NCBI GenBank assembly: GCA_963971425.1 | Contig: OZ020514.1 | Coordinates: forward strand, 18,945,406-19,009,405 | Direction: 5' to 3' | From: Bryoerythrophyllum caledonicum | Taxonomy: Eukaryota > Streptophyta > Bryopsida > Pottiales > Pottiaceae | Length of the DNA stretch: 64,000 nucleotides | In this document: in pieces, positions 62,481 to 64,000 of the stretch | Position numbering within the stretch: the first letter of the stretch is position 1 | How the letters are laid out: every line of letters begins with the position of its first letter | Program-made: the position numbers and the translations under genes | Notes under the pieces: generated by a model | Databases searched by the model: none | What the model saw: only the letters and a program-made list of their open reading frames with translations | Told to the model about the DNA's origin: nothing

Positions 62481-64000
62481 TGTGAGCCAAATAAACCCGC
62501 TTCTAGTGGGAAGCCTATCTTGAACACAAGACCCTACTCTAGGGATTCAGCCCCTTGTACAACCAACAATCACGACCATACATGCATACCTCATATTAGA
62601 GTGCAGCGGTTCATGATGTGTTTAATGTAGAATTTTGTTTATCATAAGTGAACTAGGGTTGGATTCTGCCTTTGCCTTATGGCCAGACTTTGAACATCCA
62701 TAATTTTTGCCTTATGGCTCCATTTTCAATGTTTTCTGGCTTGAAAGGGATCAGCACGTTCTTGTTAATTTGATTAGACCACTTAGGACCAAGTCTAGAC
62801 CAAGACACGACCTCCACAGCAGCCAACGGCAGACAGACCCCCTTCAAAACTTTAGAACTTTGTTCGACCTGAATTCCTTGTTAATAACTTCAAATTCAGC
62901 GTTTTTTCCTTCTATCCTTGCTAGTTTTTTGTGCTTTACACACAAGAGTCATCCAATCAATCAACCGACTCAAAAAGGCACTCACAAGCATTCGACCAAC
63001 AGTACAATTAATCACCACATATACTTTGATTCACGACCCATACAACACAAGCACACCTCACCACTCGGTTGCTCACGGACTATTGTCATGCAAAATCACC
63101 TTCACCGGTTTTTTAAAAAAATTATCTAAATTTAAAATATTTTTTAGGTTTAGAAAACCCTAATTCTGTCCTAATTTTTACAGCGCTTCCGCACAATTTC
63201 TTAAGACGGTAAATTTATTGTTCTCCCGCTAAGGCATGCAACAATTGCAACACAATCACACTATCAATTCATGAGATTAGCAAGTTAAGGAAGGAGAGCT
63301 CCCTGATCCAGAATTGCAATTCACCCTCTGCCCTTGGTGCTCGGCTCAGCAGGTGCTCTTATCTTCGCCTTTGTGATCTCTCAAACCAGCTGGTGCTCTT
63401 GTGTTCGTCTTCTCGTGATCTCTTGGCTCAGCTAGTATTCTTCTCTTCGTCTTCGTGATCTCCTCTTGCTCGCTGTGATGTTCTTCTCTTCGTCTTCGTG
63501 ATCTCTCGAATCAGCTCGTGCTCTTGTGTTCGTCTTCTCGTGATCGCTCGGCTCAGCTAGTGCTCTTCTCTTCTCCTTTGTGATCTCTCGAATCAGCTGG
63601 TGCTCTTGTGTTCGTCTTCTCGTGATCTCTTGGCTCAACTGGTGCTCTTCTCTTCATCTTCGTGATCTCTTGGCTTAGCAGGTGCTCTTGGGTTCGTCTT
63701 CTCGTGATCTCTTAGCTCCGCAGGTGCTCTTCTATTCGTCTTCGTGATCTCTTAGCTGAGCTAGTGCTCTTATGTTCGTCTTCTCCTGATCTCTCGGCTC
63801 AACAGGTGCTCTTCTCTTCGCCTTTGTGATCTCCTCTTGCTCGTTGTGATGTTCTTCTCTTCGTATTCGTGATCTCTTCTGACTCGCTGTGATGTTCTTC
63901 TCTTCGTCTTTGTGATCCTTTCTTCTTCGTGATCTCTTCTTCCTTGCACTGATGCCCTTCTCTTCCTCTTTGTCATCTTCTATTGCTCGCTCTGATGGCC
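62481..64000. repeat. LTR start of a third gypsy family member (runs off the window)
   Basis: It begins TGTGAGCCAAATAAACC as in elements A and B, followed by the conserved tatcttgaacacaag, cagccccttgt and gcgcttccgc blocks. It diverges more from A and B than they do from each other. The window ends inside it. Confidence 0.8.
63340..63990. repeat. Short-unit minisatellite in the third LTR
   Basis: Variable units of ctcttcgtcttcgtgatctc plus tggctcagctggtg. This occupies the place of the 185-bp repeats of LTRs A and B, whose edge has the same ggtgctctt and cgtgatc words. Confidence 0.75.

Noticed and set aside
63432-63976. Arg/Glu-rich repeat proteins on the minus strand
   Set aside because: They are read-through of a pyrimidine-rich minisatellite in the third LTR.

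Overview
The window is nuclear DNA of a plant, most likely a repeat-rich land plant. It contains degraded fragments of plant genes (plastid MinD, the augmin subunit AUG1/HAUS1, and a bHLH-MYC N-terminal domain), plant-type Ty3/gypsy retrotransposons, Helitrons and GT-AG introns. I cannot name the species. Almost everything here is mobile-element DNA, and I see no intact host housekeeping gene, rRNA, tRNA or CRISPR array.

Layout. 1-2.9 kb: AT-rich repeats with no gene. 3.6-11.3 kb: 'element 1', a plus-strand spliced gene set (ParB/GQH-like domain, methyltransferase-like remnant, Ser/Pro-rich coiled-coil linker, FCP1-like HAD domain, basic tail) with ten copies of a 19-bp palindrome, TATCCTCGAGTCGAGGATA. 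11.7-26.8 kb: a nested pair of related Ty3/gypsy elements. The inner one (16,322-26,277) is complete, with LTRs, a perfect CTTGG target duplication and a 1387-codon ORF carrying an internal pol deletion. It sits in the 5' LTR of an older, truncated relative. 26.8-33 kb: miniature inverted-repeat elements, a decayed transposase and simple tandem repeats. 33.3-48 kb: 'element 2', with a minus-strand transposase-like pseudogene and a divergent plus-strand gene set homologous to element 1, ending in four tandem FCP1-like modules. About twenty copies of a different palindrome, GTCGGCGGCCCGCCGAC, are scattered through it. 48.1-54.0 kb: a Helitron helicase fragment and a near full-length but broken Rep-helicase gene, both minus strand. 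54.0-58.5 kb: a second Helitron-like segment with host-gene fragments. 58.5-62.5 kb: unrecognised ORFs and a 49-bp tandem repeat. 62.5-64.0 kb: the start of another LTR of the same gypsy family.

The candidate for a new system is the pair of elements at 3.6-11.3 and 33.3-48 kb. Both encode the same unusual combination of a ParB-like fold, a methyltransferase-like C-terminus and a degenerate FCP1-like phosphatase fold, and each carries its own private palindrome about every 0.7 kb, usually one or two per intron. A protein set with a DNA-binding/modification flavour plus family-specific dispersed palindromes suggests self-recognition. This could be a parS-like or VANC-like (VANDAL anti-silencing) arrangement. 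That reading is inference. What is directly visible is the two palindrome families, their confinement to the two elements, the shared gene order, and long open frames broken mainly by single in-frame stops, mostly TAG.
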